Source: Burkholderiales bacterium
GTDB lineage: Bacteria > Pseudomonadota > Gammaproteobacteria > Burkholderiales > Thiobacillaceae
NCBI GenBank assembly: GCA_005793645.1
Contig: SXRG01000068.1
Coordinates: forward strand, 1-16,708
DNA length: 16,708 bases
Reading direction: 5' to 3'
Position 1 is the stretch's first letter. Each line of letters starts with the position of its first letter. The notes beneath the pieces were generated by a model. The model saw nothing but the letters and a program-made list of their open reading frames with translations, had not been told where the DNA came from and did no database searches. Of this stretch, positions 6,492 through 15,044 are shown piece by piece. A program made the translations under genes and the position numbers.

Positions 6492-7578
6492 TATCCAAAC
6501 TGAGCGCAGCCCCTCAATCGACCTGTTTTGCCGCGTCATCGACAACTTCGGTGATGCCGGGGTGGCATTGCGGTTAGCACGACGGCTAGCCACTCTGGGC
6601 CAGTCCGTGCGTCTGTGGATGGACCGGATCCCGCCCTTGGGACAATCTGACGATGCACAACACTTTGCCATCCGTCTCTGGCCCGATCCCTTCCCGGCCA
6701 TCACACCGGCCCACCGTGTCATTGCCCTGTTTGGTGCCCGCCTCCCCGATACCTATATCGAGGCCATGACCCACCAGCCCACCCCACCCGTCTGGATCAA
6801 TCTCGAATATCTGACCGCCGAGCCCTGGGCAACGACCTGTCACGGCCTAGCCTCGCCCCACCCCCGTCTGCCGCTCACTGAATACTTCTTCTTTCCCGGC
6901 ATCACGCCTGGTACCGGCGGGGTGGTCATTGAACCCGGCCTGAGCCAGGAGTGGGCGCATTTTGATCGCGCCGCCTTCCTTGCCCGGCTAGGCATCCCTC
7001 AGGATGAGAAGCGCTTAATGAGTCTGTTCAGTTATGACAGCGCAGCGCTCGACAGCCTGATCAACACCTGCAGCAAAGACGGCACTCCAGGCTGGCGCAT
7101 CCTCTCGTTCGACACCCCGGCCCTGCCGCGCCTCGCCCGTCGTCTGGGGCGCACCCACCTTGCTCCAGGCGAAACAATACAACTGGGGGGGCTCGAACTT
7201 CGCATCCTGCCCTGGTTAACCCAAGACGACTATGACCGTCTGCTGTGGAGTAGCGACTTCAACATTGTGCGGGGGGAAGACTCCTTTGTCCGCGCCCAAC
7301 TCGCCGGCAAGCCGATGCTCTGGCAGCCCTATGTCCAACGCGAAGCGGCCCATCTTGCCAAGCTGGATGCCTTCCTCGAACACTACACGAACGGACTACC
7401 CGAAGCGCTGATCCAAGCAATCCACACCCTGCACCACGCCTTCAACCGTGAAGAGGCTTTCACACTCCCGTCTGTCCAACAACTCAGGGATCTCGAGACC
7501 CACGCCCTACTCTGGCGCGAGCAAATCATCGCCCGTGGTGACCTGGCCTGGCATCTGCTGGAATTCAAACCGAACTAG
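6460..7578 (+). CDS. earP: EF-P arginine rhamnosyltransferase EarP
   Basis: This 372-residue protein has the EarP (formerly DUF2331) signature: DLFCRVIDNFGDAGVALRLA at residues 21-40 and GEDSFVRAQLAGKPMLWQPY from residue 272. The Asp residues of the first motif (D28, D32) and the E273/D274 pair lie in the stretches that form the catalytic and dTDP-rhamnose site in the family. EarP is a cytosolic GT-B glycosyltransferase that moves rhamnose from dTDP-L-rhamnose to a conserved arginine of elongation factor P, which relieves ribosome stalling at proline runs. The frame opens with TTG at 6460, 32 bases inside the previous gene. No ATG or GTG exists between there and the first conserved motif, so TTG, or translational coupling with a rarer start codon, must be used. 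efp is not in the window. The gene converges on sucA with a 6-base gap. Confidence 0.93.
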   Translation: MPCQPPSIRPDIQTERSPSIDLFCRVIDNFGDAGVALRLARRLATLGQSVRLWMDRIPPLGQSDDAQHFAIRLWPDPFPAITPAHRVIALFGARLPDTYIEAMTHQPTPPVWINLEYLTAEPWATTCHGLASPHPRLPLTEYFFFPGITPGTGGVVIEPGLSQEWAHFDRAAFLARLGIPQDEKRLMSLFSYDSAALDSLINTCSKDGTPGWRILSFDTPALPRLARRLGRTHLAPGETIQLGGLELRILPWLTQDDYDRLLWSSDFNIVRGEDSFVRAQLAGKPMLWQPYVQREAAHLAKLDAFLEHYTNGLPEALIQAIHTLHHAFNREEAFTLPSVQQLRDLETHALLWREQIIARGDLAWHLLEFKPN

Positions 7579-7584
7579 TCCACA

Positions 7585-10257
7585 CTAGCCAAATACCGCC
7601 TCAAGCAGCCGCTGCAACTGGCGCTTGTGTTCCGCCGCATAACCGGTCGCTGGCGAGGCCGAGTGCGGTCGCCCGGCATAACGCCAGGTCAAACCAAAGC
7701 GTAAGAACTGGCGCAGCATATACGGCCAAGCCCCCTGATTCTTGGGTTCGTCCTGCGCCCAGACAATCTCCACTCCCTCCGGGTAATGTTCAATAACGGA
7801 GAGAAATTCTTCATCCGGAAAGGGATAGAACTGTTCAATCCGCAGGAGAGCGATCTCAGACTCAAGGCCCCGTTCCCGACGCGCAGCGGCAAGATCAAAA
7901 TAAAGCCGGCCACTACAAAAAACAAGGCGACGCACCCGGTCAGGATGGAGAGGACCGGTATCACCAAGGACCGGCTGAAACACCCCGCTGGCCAAGTCGT
8001 CAAGAGGAGAGATTGCATCAGGGTGACGCAACAGGCTCTTGGGGGTAAAAACGATGAGCGGCTTGCGATAGGGGCGCACGATCTGGCGGCGCAGAATATG
8101 AAAGAACTGCGCCGGCAGGCTAGGCTGCACGATCTGCATATTATCCTCGGCCGCAAGTTGCAGGAAGCGCTCGATACGCGCCGAGGAGTGCTCCGGCCCC
8201 GGCCCATCATAGCCATGAGGAAGGAGCAGGGTAAGGCCATTAAGACGCCCCCACTTCGTCTCGCCAGCCGCAATGAATTGGTCAATGACCACCTGCGCAC
8301 CGTTGACGAAATCGCCGAACAGCGCCTCCCAGAGCACCAGCGTATCAGCCGAGGCCACGCCCGCGTAACCGTATTCAAAGGCCAGCACAGCCTCTTCAGA
8401 CAACAAAGAATTGACGACATTGAAGCGGGCATGTCTCTGGCCTAAGGCCTGCAACGGAACAAGCACCCCACGATCACGCTCGGTACGATTCTGGTCATGC
8501 AGTACGGCATGGCGGTGGGAGAAGGTGCCCCGCTCACTGTCCTGACCCGTCAGCCGTACGCTGTACCCATCGTCAAGCAGGCTCGCATAGGCCAGCAATT
8601 CGGCCATACCCCAATCGAGGGCCTGTTCTCCTAATGCCATCTTCCGGCGAGCCGCCTGGACCGCCGCAACGCGCGAATGCAGCGTAAAGGGCGCGGCGGG
8701 GATCTGTGCCAATGCTTGGCCCAGGGCCTCCAAACGCTCCCGCGACACAGTGGTCTCGCCCGGCGCACGCCAGGTTTTATGCCTGAACGCATCCCACTGA
8801 CTGTGAGCCGGCGAAGGAGGAATGATCGGCGCGGCATCCAGACCCTGCCGATAAACCTCAATCAAGGCCTCGGCCTCGACCTTATCGCGCAAGATGCCTT
8901 GTTCGATCAGGTGCTGTGCATAACGTTCTCGGGTTGACGGCAAGGCCTTGATCGCCCGGTACATCAGGGGCTGCGTCACCATCGGCTCGTCTTGCTCGTT
9001 ATGTCCCAGGCGACGATAGCAGACCAGATTAATAGCAATATCGGCATGAAGGGCCATGCGATATTCCAGGGCAATACGTGCCGCCCGCACCACGGCCTCA
9101 GGGTCATCGCCGTTGACATGCAAGATGGGTGCTTCAACCATCTTGACCACATCGGTGCAATAGAGGCTGGAGCGGGTATCGCGGGGATCCGAAGTGGTAA
9201 AACCAATCTGGTTATTGAGGACGATATGGATCGTCCCGCCGGTCGTAAAACCCCGCGTGGCGGCCATGTTCAGGGTCTCCATTACCACCCCCTGGCCGGC
9301 AAAGGCCGCGTCACCGTGCACCACAATCGCCATGACATGATTGCGTTGCGTGTCTTCCAGTACATCCTGACGCGCGCGCACCCAGCCTTCGACCACCGGC
9401 GAAACAATCTCCAAATGCGACGGGTTAAAGGACAACGCTACGCGTACCGAACCGTGCAACCCTTCCACCTGAGCAGTAAATCCCTGGTGATATTTCACAT
9501 CACCGCCGCGGCCGTCTTCTGGAATGTCGTCATGGGTGCTGCGGAACAGGTCAAAGACCGACCGGCCGAGCAAGTTCTGCAGGACATTGAGACGGCCACG
9601 ATGACTCATCCCCAAACCGACCTCTGCCACGCCGAACCGTGGTGCCCAGGCCACGATTTCATGCAACAACGGCAGGAGGGATTCGCCACCTTCCAGTGAG
9701 AATCGCTTCTGTCCCACATAGCGCGTATGGATCAAACGCTCCAAGGTCTCAGCCGCCGTCAGTTGCGCCAACAAGCCGCGCTGTTCATCTGCCGTCAGCG
9801 GCACTGGACAAGGGCCTTCGAGGCGTTGTTGTAGCCAGGTTCGCCGCCGAGGGTCGGACACATGCCCCAATTCAGCCGACAGACGACCGCCATAAGCCGC
9901 CTGGAGGCGCCCCAAAATGCCTCGCAGGCTGTCGCGCGCGGGACCACCCAGATTCCCCGTTTCAAATTCCAGATCCAGATCGTCGGCAGTCAGGCCGTGC
10001 TGCGTGGGGTCGAGTTCGGCGAGATGCTGAGGTTCATGCAAACGCAGTGGATCGAGATCCGCACTGCAAAAACCATGGGCACGCCAAGCCTCGATCAGAT
10101 GCAACACCCCAACCTGAGACTGCATGGGCTTGCAAATCGCTCCGTCGTCGGTTGTCGGAACTGTCTGCGACAACGTTGTATAGGGTGACTCCAGCGCCTC
10201 CAAATAGGCAAGGCTACCGGAAAAATAGGCCGTCTTCAGTTCCGTGGGGGCATTCAT
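7585..10257 (-). CDS. sucA: 2-oxoglutarate dehydrogenase E1 component
   Basis: This thiamine-diphosphate enzyme decarboxylates 2-oxoglutarate and passes the succinyl group to the E2 lipoyl arm. Family motifs are MSHRGRLNVL (217-226), SFNPSHLEIV (276-285), the ThDP/Mg motif HGDAAFAGQG (314-323) through NNQIGFTT (348-355), GHNEQDEP (418-425) and, near the end, WAQDEPKNQGAW. At 890 residues it is shorter than the usual 930-960. The loss is at the N-terminus: the expected segment of the form YLSGxNxxYLExLYExYLxDPxSV is cut to YFSGSLAYLEALESPYTTL, and the DPxSVDxxWRxxF part is absent. That region contacts E2 in known complexes. It follows gltA by 9 bases and is the last gene of the operon; sucB and lpd do not follow. 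ATG 10257 fits the family start. Confidence 0.95.
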   Translation of the reverse strand: MNAPTELKTAYFSGSLAYLEALESPYTTLSQTVPTTDDGAICKPMQSQVGVLHLIEAWRAHGFCSADLDPLRLHEPQHLAELDPTQHGLTADDLDLEFETGNLGGPARDSLRGILGRLQAAYGGRLSAELGHVSDPRRRTWLQQRLEGPCPVPLTADEQRGLLAQLTAAETLERLIHTRYVGQKRFSLEGGESLLPLLHEIVAWAPRFGVAEVGLGMSHRGRLNVLQNLLGRSVFDLFRSTHDDIPEDGRGGDVKYHQGFTAQVEGLHGSVRVALSFNPSHLEIVSPVVEGWVRARQDVLEDTQRNHVMAIVVHGDAAFAGQGVVMETLNMAATRGFTTGGTIHIVLNNQIGFTTSDPRDTRSSLYCTDVVKMVEAPILHVNGDDPEAVVRAARIALEYRMALHADIAINLVCYRRLGHNEQDEPMVTQPLMYRAIKALPSTRERYAQHLIEQGILRDKVEAEALIEVYRQGLDAAPIIPPSPAHSQWDAFRHKTWRAPGETTVSRERLEALGQALAQIPAAPFTLHSRVAAVQAARRKMALGEQALDWGMAELLAYASLLDDGYSVRLTGQDSERGTFSHRHAVLHDQNRTERDRGVLVPLQALGQRHARFNVVNSLLSEEAVLAFEYGYAGVASADTLVLWEALFGDFVNGAQVVIDQFIAAGETKWGRLNGLTLLLPHGYDGPGPEHSSARIERFLQLAAEDNMQIVQPSLPAQFFHILRRQIVRPYRKPLIVFTPKSLLRHPDAISPLDDLASGVFQPVLGDTGPLHPDRVRRLVFCSGRLYFDLAAARRERGLESEIALLRIEQFYPFPDEEFLSVIEHYPEGVEIVWAQDEPKNQGAWPYMLRQFLRFGLTWRYAGRPHSASPATGYAAEHKRQLQRLLEAVFG

Positions 10258-10266
10258 CGGCTAGAT

Positions 10267-11583
10267 TTATTTGCGCCGCGAACGCCGTTGTTCACCAGGC
10301 ACAAAGTCGCGGCGTGGCGAACCCGTATAAATCTGGCGCGGACGGGTAATCTTATGATCCTTGGCCGACACCATCTCGTTCCACTGCGCAGTCCAGCCGG
10401 CGGTACGGGCCAAGGCGAAGATCGCGGTGAACATCGAGGTTGGAATCCCCAACGCGCGCAAGACGATGCCAGAGTAGAAATCAACATTGGGATAAAGCTT
10501 CTTCTTGATGAAATACTCATCCTCTAAAGCGATCTCCTCCAGTTTGAGGGCAATCTTAAACAAAGGATCGTCATGCAAACCCAGCTCATCGAGCACCTCA
10601 TGACAGGTACGGCGCATGATGGCCGCACGCGGATCCATGTTTTTGTAGATGCGATGACCAAAACCCATCAGGCGGAAACCGCTCGACTTGTCCTTGGCCC
10701 GCTGAATGAACTCACCAATACGGGAGACATCACCAATCTCCTCCAGCATCCGCAACACTGCCTCGTTGGCACCACCATGCAGAGGCCCCCACAGGCTGGC
10801 GATGCCGGCTGCGACACAGGCAAACGGATTGGCATAGCTGGAACCGGCCGTGCGCACCGTCGAGGTCGAGGCATTCTGCTCATGGTCAGCATGAAGAATA
10901 AAGATCCGGTCCAGCGCCCGCACAGCCACTGGGTTTGGCTCATACGGCTCACACGGGGTCGCATGCAACATGTGCAGGAAGTTGGCCGCATAAGAAAGTC
11001 GGTTCTGCGGATAGATAAACGGCTCGCCCCGGTTGTACTTGTAGCTCCAGGCCGCGATGGTGGGAATCTTGGCCAGCAGGCGATCCATCGAGATCTCACG
11101 CTGAAGTGGATCCGTTACCTCGGCTGAATCCTGATAGAACGCCGACAAGGCCCCCACCGCCGACACCATCACCGCAATCGGATGGGCATCGCGACGGAAG
11201 GCCCGAAAGAAATAATTCATCTGGTCATGAATCATGGTGTGATGCCGAATCACAGAGTCGAACCCTGTCCGCTCGGACTCTATAGGCAACTCACCATGGC
11301 GCAGCAGATAGGCCACCTCCAGAAAATCGGCGGATTCCGCCAACTGCTCGATCGGATAGCCCCGGTAATAGAGCAACCCCAGGTCACCATCAATGTAGGT
11401 AATGTCCGAATGGCAACTCGCCGTTGACAAAAAACCCGGGTCAAAACTGAAATAGCCCTGGCTGCCCAACTGGCGGATATCGATACAACGCGGTCCCAGG
11501 CTACCCTCCAGCAGGGGCAACTCAATACGCTGATCACAATCGCTAAAGGTAATAAAGGCCGTCGGTTTGCTATCACTCATCAT
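10267..11583 (-). CDS. gltA: Citrate synthase
   Basis: This enzyme condenses acetyl-CoA with oxaloacetate to citrate. With the start at 11583 it is 438 residues, typical of the hexameric bacterial type II enzyme. The catalytic triad is visible: His269 in PLHGGANEA, His310 in GFGHRIYKNMDPRA and Asp368 in DFYSGIVLRALG. The ILHADHEQNASTSTVR stretch at 229-244 is also conserved. The open frame extends to 11619, but that part lies inside sdhE and is not family-like. The ATG at 11583 overlaps the sdhE stop as ATGA; a second ATG follows directly at 11580, and either may be used. Having gltA directly behind sdhE and before sucA is an order I associate with betaproteobacteria; in enteric bacteria gltA is divergent from sdh. 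Confidence 0.96.
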   Translation of the reverse strand: MMSDSKPTAFITFSDCDQRIELPLLEGSLGPRCIDIRQLGSQGYFSFDPGFLSTASCHSDITYIDGDLGLLYYRGYPIEQLAESADFLEVAYLLRHGELPIESERTGFDSVIRHHTMIHDQMNYFFRAFRRDAHPIAVMVSAVGALSAFYQDSAEVTDPLQREISMDRLLAKIPTIAAWSYKYNRGEPFIYPQNRLSYAANFLHMLHATPCEPYEPNPVAVRALDRIFILHADHEQNASTSTVRTAGSSYANPFACVAAGIASLWGPLHGGANEAVLRMLEEIGDVSRIGEFIQRAKDKSSGFRLMGFGHRIYKNMDPRAAIMRRTCHEVLDELGLHDDPLFKIALKLEEIALEDEYFIKKKLYPNVDFYSGIVLRALGIPTSMFTAIFALARTAGWTAQWNEMVSAKDHKITRPRQIYTGSPRRDFVPGEQRRSRRK

Positions 11584-11819
11584 AAAATCTTTCGTATCCG
11601 CACTACTAAATCGGCCCACTCTGCGGGTGCTGCACTTCGACCCAGTAACCAGTCATAGATCTGATCATCCTCGGCGTCCAGCAATCGCAACAGGCGTGCG
11701 CAGTCTAGCTCATTCAGAGGCGCATTGCGATCCAGAAACCCCGTCAGCCAGGCATCCAGTTCCAACATGCCGCGCCGACAACGCCAGCGTAATCGGGCAC
11801 GATCACAAGGCATGGACAT
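11580..11819 (-). CDS. sdhE: SdhE family FAD assembly factor
   Basis: This small 79-residue helical protein carries the family motif RRGMLELD (residues 15-22), whose RGxxE core is needed for flavinylation. LLDAEDDQIYDWLLGR follows at 46-61, as in SdhE/YgfY. SdhE helps attach FAD covalently to SdhA, and its position just after sdhB fits that role. It starts 11 bases after sdhB, with AAGGG about 5 bases ahead of the ATG; M3 (11813) is a possible alternative start. It ends in a 4-base ATGA overlap with gltA, suggesting coupled translation. Confidence 0.92.
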   Translation of the reverse strand: MSMPCDRARLRWRCRRGMLELDAWLTGFLDRNAPLNELDCARLLRLLDAEDDQIYDWLLGRSAAPAEWADLVVRIRKIL

Positions 11820-11830
11820 CGGCCCTTGGG

Positions 11831-12526
11831 TCAGAGGTTACGATCCACCAGAAGTTGCTTGATACGGCCAATGGCTGCCGTCGGATTAAGACCCTTGGGG
11901 CAGGACTCGACGCAACTCATGATGCCGTGACAGCGGAACAGCCGATACGGGTCTTCGAGAAAATCGAGCCGGGTATCAGTGGCCTGATCGCGGCTATCAA
12001 GCAGGAAACGGGCTGACTGCAGCAAGGCCGATGGCCCGAGGAATCGATCTGGATTCCACCAGAAGGACGGACATGAGGTTGTGCAGCAACCACACAAGAT
12101 GCACTCCCACAGCCCGTTAAGCATGGCTCGTTCGGTCGCCGTCTGCAGGCGCTCGTTTTCCGGTTCAGGATCCAGATTGATGAGATAGGGCTTGACCGCA
12201 CGGTAGTGCTGATAAAACTGCTCCCTGTCCACGATCAGGTCGCGAATCACGGCAAGACGGGGCAATGGACGGATCGTAACCGGCTCTTTCAAGCCTTCCA
12301 GATCCGTGATGCACGCCAGCACATTGCGGCCGTTGACATTGACACCATCGGAACCACACACCCCTTCACGGCAAGATCGACGAAAGGAAAGGCTTTCATC
12401 CATCTCTTTCAGCGCAATCAAGGCATCGAGCACCTTCTTGCCGCACGGATCGAAGGCGATTTCGTACGCCTGCATGAATGGCTTCTCGCCCGATTCCGGG
12501 TTGTAGCGATAGATCGAGAAACGCAT
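11831..12526 (-). CDS. sdhB: Succinate dehydrogenase iron-sulfur subunit
   Basis: This 231-residue subunit carries electrons from the SdhA flavin to quinone through three clusters. The 2Fe-2S site is C52, C57, D60 and C72 in SCREGVCGSDG...LAC, with Asp in place of Cys at the third ligand, as in E. coli. The 4Fe-4S and 3Fe-4S sites use C142, C145, C148 and C152 (ECILCGCCTTSC) plus C199, C205 and C209 (CHGIMSCVESCPKGLNP). The ATG at 12526 is preferred to the in-frame TTG at 12529. It overlaps the sdhA stop by one base (TGATG), with GAGGA 7 bases upstream. Length and motif order are normal. Confidence 0.96.
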   Translation of the reverse strand: MRFSIYRYNPESGEKPFMQAYEIAFDPCGKKVLDALIALKEMDESLSFRRSCREGVCGSDGVNVNGRNVLACITDLEGLKEPVTIRPLPRLAVIRDLIVDREQFYQHYRAVKPYLINLDPEPENERLQTATERAMLNGLWECILCGCCTTSCPSFWWNPDRFLGPSALLQSARFLLDSRDQATDTRLDFLEDPYRLFRCHGIMSCVESCPKGLNPTAAIGRIKQLLVDRNL

Positions 12527-14307
12527 CAATAAGTCCTCGCCTTGGGTTGAAAGGTCGCCACGGTCAGCGGCTTCAGGCGAACCGGCTTGTAGTCCAGCCC
12601 GTCACCCTCGCGAGTGTAAAGTGAGTGACGCAACCAGTGATCGTCATCGCGCTCCGGAAAATCCTCACGAGCATGGGCACCACGACTCTCGGTGCGGGCC
12701 AAAGCTGCCACCAGGGTGGCTCGAGCAATAGGCAGCAAGTTTTCAAGTTCCAGCGCTTCCAGACGCGCCGTATTGAAACAGCGGCTCCGGTCTTCAATGT
12801 AGGCCTCGGACAGCCGCACCTCCACCTTAGTCAATTTTTCAATCCCTGCGCGAATCAAATCATCGCGCCGATACACACCACAGTGAGACTGCAAGATATG
12901 CTGCATGTCCGCCCGCAGGGTGGCAACCCGCTCACTGCCGCGCGGGGCATCCCAGCGCACGAGACGGGCCAGTGCGGCATCAACCCGTTCCTGTGACGTC
13001 GCCTGCGGGATCGGGTTCTCGCGCAGATATTCGAGCATGTTTTGCCCGGCGGCACGGCCGAACACCACGAGATCGAGCAACGAATTTCCGCCCAACCGGT
13101 TGGCCCCATGCACGGATACACACGCGCATTCACCCACCGCATAGAGGCCTGGCACGGGTTCCTCAGGGCCATGCCGCACCGGAGCGACCACCTGGCCGTG
13201 CAAATTGGTGGGGATACCACCCATCATGTAATGCGCGGTCGGCGTCACCGGCATGGGGGCCACACAGGGGTCAACGCCAGCAAACTGCATCGATAACTCT
13301 CGGATTCCCGGCAGTCGTTCCTTGATCGTGTCCGCGCCAATATGGTCGATCTTCAGTAACACATAATCGCCATGCTCACCGCAACCGCGACCAGCTAGGA
13401 TCTCTTGGGCAATGGCCCGCGAGACGACATCACGCGAGGCCAAATCCTGGGCGTTCGGGGCATAGCGCGGCATGAAGCGTTCGCCATCCTTGTTGATCAG
13501 GTAGCCGCCCTCGCCGCGCACCCCCTCAGTAATCAGACTGCCAACCTCGGGGATGCCGGTCGGATGGAACTGCCAGAACTCCATATCCTCCAGTGGCAAG
13601 CCGGCGCGCAGCACCATGCCAAGGCCATCGCCGGTATTGATGTGCGCATTGGTCGAATGACGGAAGATGCGACAGGCCCCACCAGTAGCCAGGAGCGTGG
13701 TGCGCGCCTCGAACAACCACGGCTCGCCTGTCTCGATCTCCAGCGCCATCACACCGGTCACCGTACCCTCGTCGTTGCGAATCAAATCAAGGGCAAAAAA
13801 CTCGTCAAAAAACTGCGTACGCGCCGCAATGTTGCGCTGGTACAGGGTGTGCAACAAGGCGTGACCGGTACGATCGGCCGCCGCACAAGTGCGAATGGCC
13901 TGCTCACCACCGAAATTTTTGGACTGACCACCAAAAGGACGCTGATAGATCTTGCCCGCGTTCTTGCCCGTTTCGAGACGCGAGAACGGCAAGACCATAT
14001 GCTCCAGCTCGTACACCGCCGAGGGCGCATTGCGGCACATGAATTCAATGGCATCCTGGTCGCCCAGATAGTCCGAGCCTTTGACCGTGTCGTACATGTG
14101 CCAGTGCCAGTTGTCGTCATCGACATTGCCCAGCGCGGCGGTAATCCCACCCTGTGCCGAAACGGTATGCGAACGAGTAGGAAACACCTTGGAGATCAGC
14201 GCCACCTTGAGATTCGCCTCGGCCAAGGTCAGCGCCGCACGCAGGCCCGCCCCACCGCCACCGACGATCACAGCATCAAAGGACCGCTTGGCATAAGCAT
14301 GGCTCAT
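12526..14307 (-). CDS. sdhA: Succinate dehydrogenase flavoprotein subunit
   Basis: This 593-residue catalytic subunit oxidises succinate to fumarate on the cytoplasmic face of the membrane. It has the FAD dinucleotide-binding GGGGAGLRAA (16-25) and RSHTVSAQGGI with His47, the expected covalent FAD attachment site. WQFHPTGIPEVGSLITEG, GEGGYL, ASRDVVSRAI with the active-site Arg, and HYMMGGIPTN follow. The start at 14307 gives MSHAYAKRSFDAVIVGG and an ATGA overlap with sdhD. The open frame runs further upstream to 14346, but that extension is inside sdhD. The downstream sdhE provides flavinylation. A long open frame on the opposite strand here is a composition shadow. Confidence 0.97.
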   Translation of the reverse strand: MSHAYAKRSFDAVIVGGGGAGLRAALTLAEANLKVALISKVFPTRSHTVSAQGGITAALGNVDDDNWHWHMYDTVKGSDYLGDQDAIEFMCRNAPSAVYELEHMVLPFSRLETGKNAGKIYQRPFGGQSKNFGGEQAIRTCAAADRTGHALLHTLYQRNIAARTQFFDEFFALDLIRNDEGTVTGVMALEIETGEPWLFEARTTLLATGGACRIFRHSTNAHINTGDGLGMVLRAGLPLEDMEFWQFHPTGIPEVGSLITEGVRGEGGYLINKDGERFMPRYAPNAQDLASRDVVSRAIAQEILAGRGCGEHGDYVLLKIDHIGADTIKERLPGIRELSMQFAGVDPCVAPMPVTPTAHYMMGGIPTNLHGQVVAPVRHGPEEPVPGLYAVGECACVSVHGANRLGGNSLLDLVVFGRAAGQNMLEYLRENPIPQATSQERVDAALARLVRWDAPRGSERVATLRADMQHILQSHCGVYRRDDLIRAGIEKLTKVEVRLSEAYIEDRSRCFNTARLEALELENLLPIARATLVAALARTESRGAHAREDFPERDDDHWLRHSLYTREGDGLDYKPVRLKPLTVATFQPKARTY

Positions 14308-14645
14308 ACGATGTTCCAGAGGATGTGTGCGGCCCAGCCAAAACACAGCAGGGCTCCCATCAGAAAGACAAAAAGCAAGGGCAGGCGCAAGGCCATGATC
14401 TGGACATAGTCCATCATCACCTCACGCAAACCGATCCATGCATGGAGCAGCAAAGCCGCCACCGTCAGGAGCGTGATAAGCTTGGCATAAAGCGGTTGAA
14501 ACAAGGCCACCCAAGCCAGATATTCCAACGGACCCGCCAGAAAAATCCAAGCGAAAAAAGGCGTTACCAACACCATCCACACGGCGCTGACTCGCTGTAA
14601 CAACCAGATCGTCAACCCACTGCGCGCACCGCCGGCATGTCTCAT
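14304..14645 (-). CDS. sdhD: Succinate dehydrogenase membrane anchor subunit D
   Basis: This 113-residue protein has three membrane helices. HAWIGLREVMMDYV (68-81) matches the SdhD heme/quinone motif, with His68 as the heme b ligand and D79/Y80 at the position that meets the quinone. QRVSAVWMV near residues 17-25 is also typical. It starts 10 bases after sdhC and its stop overlaps the sdhA start by 4 bases. Length is normal for the family. Confidence 0.93.
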   Translation of the reverse strand: MRHAGGARSGLTIWLLQRVSAVWMVLVTPFFAWIFLAGPLEYLAWVALFQPLYAKLITLLTVAALLLHAWIGLREVMMDYVQIMALRLPLLFVFLMGALLCFGWAAHILWNIV

Positions 14646-14655
14646 TTGACGCCAC

Positions 14656-15024
14656 TCATAGCAGGGTCAATCCAAGAAGGATCACAAAAGAAAGGAGCAG
14701 GGTCAGCCAGGCCGAACGGCGCGCGACCAGTCGGGATTCGCCCCAACCAAGATCGAACCCAAGGTGGCGCAGCCCGGCCAACAGGTGATGCAAAAAGGCC
14801 CATAACAGCACACAGCCCATCAACAGGCCCGGCCCGCCACGCAACGCTCCCTGCACGAAGGCGAAGCCATCGGCCGAACTCAACGAGACCGACCAGGCCC
14901 AGAGCAGACCCGGGATAGCCAGACTCAGCAACACCCCGCTGGCCCGATGCAGGATGGAAACATACCCACCGACCGGCAACCAGATCTGCATTAGATTGAG
15001 ATAAAAAGGACGTTTTGATGGCAT
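14656..15024 (-). CDS. sdhC: Succinate dehydrogenase cytochrome b556 subunit C
   Basis: This 122-residue protein has three membrane helices. It has RPFYLNL at the N-terminus, SILHRASG at 23-30 (the quinone-site Ser and Arg of the family) and HHLLAGLRHLGFD at 79-91 with the axial heme b histidine (His80). The ATG at 15024 is chosen over the upstream in-frame TTG at 15048: it places RPFYLNL directly after the start as in relatives, and a GAGAGA stretch lies upstream, while the TTG has no ribosome binding site. It follows the malic enzyme gene by 20 bases. Confidence 0.93.
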   Translation of the reverse strand: MPSKRPFYLNLMQIWLPVGGYVSILHRASGVLLSLAIPGLLWAWSVSLSSADGFAFVQGALRGGPGLLMGCVLLWAFLHHLLAGLRHLGFDLGWGESRLVARRSAWLTLLLSFVILLGLTLL

Positions 15025-15044
15025 GAAGCAGTCTCTCAATCCAC

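Noticed and set aside
8992..10349. Long + strand open frames opposite sucA (8992-9699 and 9639-10349)
   Set aside because: They are shadow frames of the sucA coding sequence, with low-complexity His/Arg/Pro-rich translations and no family-like motif.
11584..11619. Upstream extension of gltA
   Set aside because: It lies within the sdhE coding region, and the citrate synthase similarity starts after the ATGA overlap.
13405..14409. 334-codon open frame on the + strand opposite sdhA
   Set aside because: It is antisense to a clearly conserved gene, its translation resembles no family I know, and it is explained by codon bias in GC-rich DNA.
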